From positions 1,872,501 to 1,936,500 of the forward strand of contig NC_083381.1 in the NCBI RefSeq assembly GCF_031755915.1: a DNA stretch of 64,000 bases, written 5' to 3'. Made by a program: the position numbers and the translations under genes. This document shows positions 60,722-64,000 of the stretch, piece after piece. A model generated the notes under the pieces. The model saw nothing but the letters and a program-made list of their open reading frames with translations, was not told the DNA's origin and did not search any database. This DNA is from Ziziphus jujuba (Eukaryota; Streptophyta; Magnoliopsida; Rosales; Rhamnaceae). Each line of letters opens with the position of its first letter. The stretch's first letter is position 1.

Positions 60722-61275
60722 TGGGACAAAATGACCTTGGTATTTTCAAACTCCACATAAGCAAATTCTGAAAGCAAAGTTTACAGCACCAACCTTAAAA
60801 CTTCAAGTTACAAACAAAAAGAATTTCATTATTTAAGTCACATATAATGCATGCCTTTTAGTAAATAGAACCTAAATAAATAATGCAATGCCCAATTTTT
60901 TTTTAACCCAAAAAAGAATGCCATCAACAAGAAGTTTCCAATACTAAACAAATTATATATATAAAAAAAAAAAAAGGAAAAAGCCAAATCCAATATGTAG
61001 AAACTATGGAATGTGTAGAAACAATATTACATATAAAATAACCAAACCCAAATCCATCCTATAAGAATGAATGGACAAAAACATACCGTCTTTGTAGGTT
61101 TCAATTGAAAAAGGAAAATAATGGAAATTGGATGTACAGAAATGCTTACAAGCAGGTCCACATTGGTGAAGCCGCGTCTATAGGGTCTGATCCAATCGAC
61201 ATTATCGGATTTGGTTTTTTGGGTCGTCGGAGATGGAAAGTGCATGGTTGGAGTTGCTCTAGCTTTTCCAGCCAT
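60722..61275 (-). CDS. 5' exons of an unrecognised gene, copy B (partial)
   Basis: Exon 1 is 61275-61150 (42 codons: MAGKARATPTMHFPSP, then SDNVDWIRPYRRGFTNVDLL), followed by a GTAAGC donor. A second segment, 60767-60722 (46 nt), follows a TTTCAG acceptor and ends at a GTGAGT donor. Both exons and their splice sites are conserved with copy A. Copy B lacks the frameshift present in copy A exon 1. Downstream exons are not found before the copia relic at about 60425, so the gene is probably cut off. I do not recognise a family. The product or remnant could be a small basic protein. Confidence 0.4.
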
Positions 61276-61539
61276 TTCTTCATGACTATCAATCTCTCTC
61301 TCTCTCTTTGTTCCTCTCTTTGGTGGTGTATGCTAAGGAAAGCTTTGTGAGGAGCAATAAGGCTTGCTCGTTCGATGACATCAAAGTAAAAGGCTTGTTT
61401 GATAAAGCTCGTTCGACAATATTAGTAGGGCATGTTGAGGCTTGGTGTTTGGAGCCAGATCTGAAGCTGATAAGAGGGGAAACAGTCTAGAGATGTGGGG
61501 TCGCAAGGCCATTGCTGGGTGGCTCTGGTTAGGGCTCCT

Positions 61540-64000
61540 CTTTCTTCATGCAATTTCATCAAATATGGGCAGTGGTTCTCCAATGGGAGAGGTGGCTTTG
61601 ATTTTATATGGAAGCTTTCAGATGGTGGCTTAGCTTGGCGGTGGTGGCTTGTAGTGACGGTGAGATGGCATGAGAGATTGAGAAAGAGTGAGATCAGAGG
61701 AAAGGGAGAGCTCGGAGGGACAGATTTTCGTATACATTGGTTTTATTTTATATTAATATTCTACATATTATAATTTCAAACCAAGTACGATGGACAATGT
61801 CAAAGCCCGTTGTATTTAACCATTGATAAGACGGTGACATTTGGCAATCTACCACAAGACACGACGGACTTTTAGAAACATCGTATTAAAGTGTTCTTAA
61901 ATACAACAGGCTTGTTGGGAATTGTCATAAAAAATGTTTCCAATTCGTCATCCCAGGTCACACCAGTATATAAATTGTTAATGCAACATTGCCTTGGAAA
62001 CCTGTTGTATTAGATAAAAAGGTGCCCATCGTATTTGACCTATTGTTGTTGTAGTAGTTTGAGAGTGATTCATTTGAGGGTAACCCTGGATTGTGAGGTG
62101 ATCTTTTGCTAAAGAATTGTAGAAATTCACAATCCTTATCACCTTCAAATTTTGAAGAAGATAATGATATAAGTTCTTCACTCAAATTTGATTTTGAAGA
62201 AGTTAATATGGGATATATAAGTGTTGACTAATTGTTGGAGTGGCTCTTGGTGACCTTGTTATCATGAGGAGAATGAGATGGATCGATGAGGTGTCTTCCA
62301 AATGGAGTATTAGAAATTGAATAAGGTTGTACATCAATCTCACGATATTTGAGTCTTTACTTCTGTTACTATTGTTCATTTTTAGTTTTTTTTTTTTTTC
62401 AATTACTAGGCTTTTATTTTTTATTTAATTTAATTTATTTATTTTTTTGGTCATTGAATCATTAATTGGTATAAAAGTGTGGTACTAATGAAGAAAAAAA
62501 AAATTAATTGAATTACTTTTACTATTATTGTGTGGATAGGCGAAAGTTATGACATAGAACAAATCACTCTAAATAGAACAGTGATTAAATTCTTGTTTAC
62601 TTGCATAAAATATCACCAAGATACTAAGAAAAAATTCGAAAACCTCAAACTATATATCATTCATGAACTAATTATAGACTCTCGTGATACACGACATATA
62701 TAATTATAATATATTATTTCAATAATAAGTTACGAAAAGGAATTATAGTCAAATAAAATACAAAATATCATAAAAATAACACTAAACTAAAACTTTCAAT
62801 TCAATATAACTAATCTAAATTTTGAAAAATTTCTTTAAAGACCACATTATTTATTAAATTAGTTGGTTCTCTATTTTTATCACAAATTAATATCTTCAGT
62901 TCTTTTCTATATGTAACTTAAGATTTATTATTGACAAATGTGCAACTTTTTCCTTCTCTTTGCAAAACTACCACAAAATTGTTTTTTTTTTTAATTAGCA
63001 AATATTTACTTTTTGGAACTTCTAGAACATAATTTGATGTGTGTGAATTTTTATAAAATATAAATTAACCTAATAAATAAATAATCATACCATATGTGAC
63101 ATCACTTAATGGACTTCTTGAGCAACATTGTGAATTGTTTAAACAATCTTAACTTTGACAAATAGTCTGTGTGTTTGATGAAATAAAACAACCGTCTAAT
63201 GCTCTTGTTTGAGATGGTGCAATTTTTGTAAGTTATTCAAATATATTTACTGTGAGCATGTTACAAAGCGAAATTGCAAATCATTGTATACAACATTATA
63301 ATTTTTTTTTTTTTGGGTACTTGTATAGCATGGGCTTTCTACAAAAAAAACTTTACAAAGTTTTTTGTCCTCTTTATAAAAATATTAACCTAAAGCCACA
63401 TTCCAAGCATTTTTTTACCATATTGTATTCTCACTTTTTTGATTAATCATTTATATAACATAATAAATTATAATAATAATAATGATGGACATTTAAAATA
63501 CAAAATAATGGCCTACACAGAAAATTAGATTATAATATATACTATATTTAAAAAAAAAAAAGCTTCCAAATATAAAGATTAAATCAATAAAAAAATAATG
63601 AAAAAATAAACTAACCATCATATGTACAATGTAATCTCAAATACTTTTGAGATTTAATCTGTATTCTTTTCATTTTTGTTTCTTTCTTAGGCGGTATATC
63701 TATTATAAATCTTTAACTCAAAATAAATTTGACTGTTTTGACCAATGCAATTTCTAATTGGACCTTATGATAAGAAAAAAGGTATATGAAAAAACTAATT
63801 TACCTTAGAATAATTATCAAAATATCTAAAAAACCAAATAAGATAAATAATCAAATTTTTTTAAATAAACAAGTATTTTATCAGGTGAAAAATGAGTAAG
63901 AGAGAGTAAAAGCTATCTTCCCTGAAGAGGGTATATAAGTGAAAAGATGAAAGTGATTGGTTCTTAATTTTTGTGTGCATAGGTCAAACTCTACCCAAAT
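61540..64000. other. Right-hand part of copy B, to the window end
   Basis: This is homologous to 32514-35003 of copy A. A conserved small minus-strand frame lies at 62185-61958. The rest is AT-rich and I see no gene. The plus-strand frame at 61495-61773 is unsupported. Confidence 0.5.
61958..62185 (-). other. Small hypothetical frame conserved in both copies (copy B)
   Basis: A 75-residue frame starts MSEELISLSSSKFEGDKDCE and contains LQFFSKRSPHNPGLPSNESL. It is the counterpart of 33157-32936, with a handful of substitutions and an open frame. No known domain is seen. It could be an exon of a larger gene or part of an old transposon. Confidence 0.25.

Larger units (their letters stand above)
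35258..64000 (+). repeat. Tandem segmental duplication, copy B (truncated by the window end)
   Basis: This repeats copy A from its left edge. The last base of the window corresponds to about position 35003 of copy A, so about 250 bp of the unit are missing. Copy-B-specific insertions are a TIR-like element (43107), a hAT-type element (48160), a MULE (48852) and a solo-LTR-like element (56738). A deletion removed about 540 bp from the 3' part of the LINE. Uninserted sites in copy A give the pre-insertion sequence for each insertion. Confidence 0.95.

Overview
This window is nuclear DNA from a flowering plant, most likely a eudicot. It is AT-rich, has intron-containing genes, and carries plant-type LINEs, Ty1/copia elements, MULE and hAT elements, a DC1-domain gene relic, and the plant nicotinamidase and DIM1/YLS8 families. 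Host genes are few. Most of the DNA is transposable elements of different ages, many nested inside one another.

Layout. Positions 1-3245 look like the non-coding part of a large LTR retrotransposon: a decayed 63-bp array, a polypurine tract, a candidate long LTR and a tRNA-Met-type primer-binding site. A broken DC1-domain gene follows (3335-3825), then intergenic DNA with a possible SINE. The DIM1/YLS8 splicing-factor gene occupies 8019-5479 on the minus strand. It has two exons, and its intron holds a decayed second copy of exon 1.

From about 9029 to the end, the window is one large head-to-tail tandem duplication. Copy A is about 9029-35257. Copy B starts at about 35258 and runs off the window at a point matching position 35003 of copy A. 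The ancestral unit was roughly 17 kb. In order it held AT-rich DNA, a dead LINE, a nicotinamidase (NIC2/3-like) gene, a minus-strand copia RT/RNase H relic, a plus-strand copia RT relic, the first exons of an unrecognised minus-strand gene, and an AT-rich tail. Both nicotinamidase copies are intact and about 95% identical in protein.

The two copies then collected different insertions, and each gives an empty site for the other. Copy A only: a 684-bp hAT-type element, a 780-bp TRIM retrotransposon and a 7.2-kb Ty1/copia element. Copy B only: a 3.4-kb TIR-like element carrying a ribosomal protein L7/L12 fragment, a 662-bp hAT-type element of the same family at a different site, a 4.8-kb MULE with transposase remnants and captured exon-like pieces, and a 3.3-kb solo-LTR-like element. 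Target-site duplications of 8, 5, 5, 8, 10 and 5 bp can be read directly for six of the seven insertions.

Genes likely to be functional are DIM1 and the two nicotinamidase paralogues. All other coding signals are relics. I see no CRISPR array, rRNA, canonical tRNA or operon-like system, and no evidence of a new multi-gene pathway. The most informative content is the duplication with its reciprocal insertion history, the duplicated pseudo-exon in DIM1, the multimeric TRIM and the gene-capturing DNA transposons.
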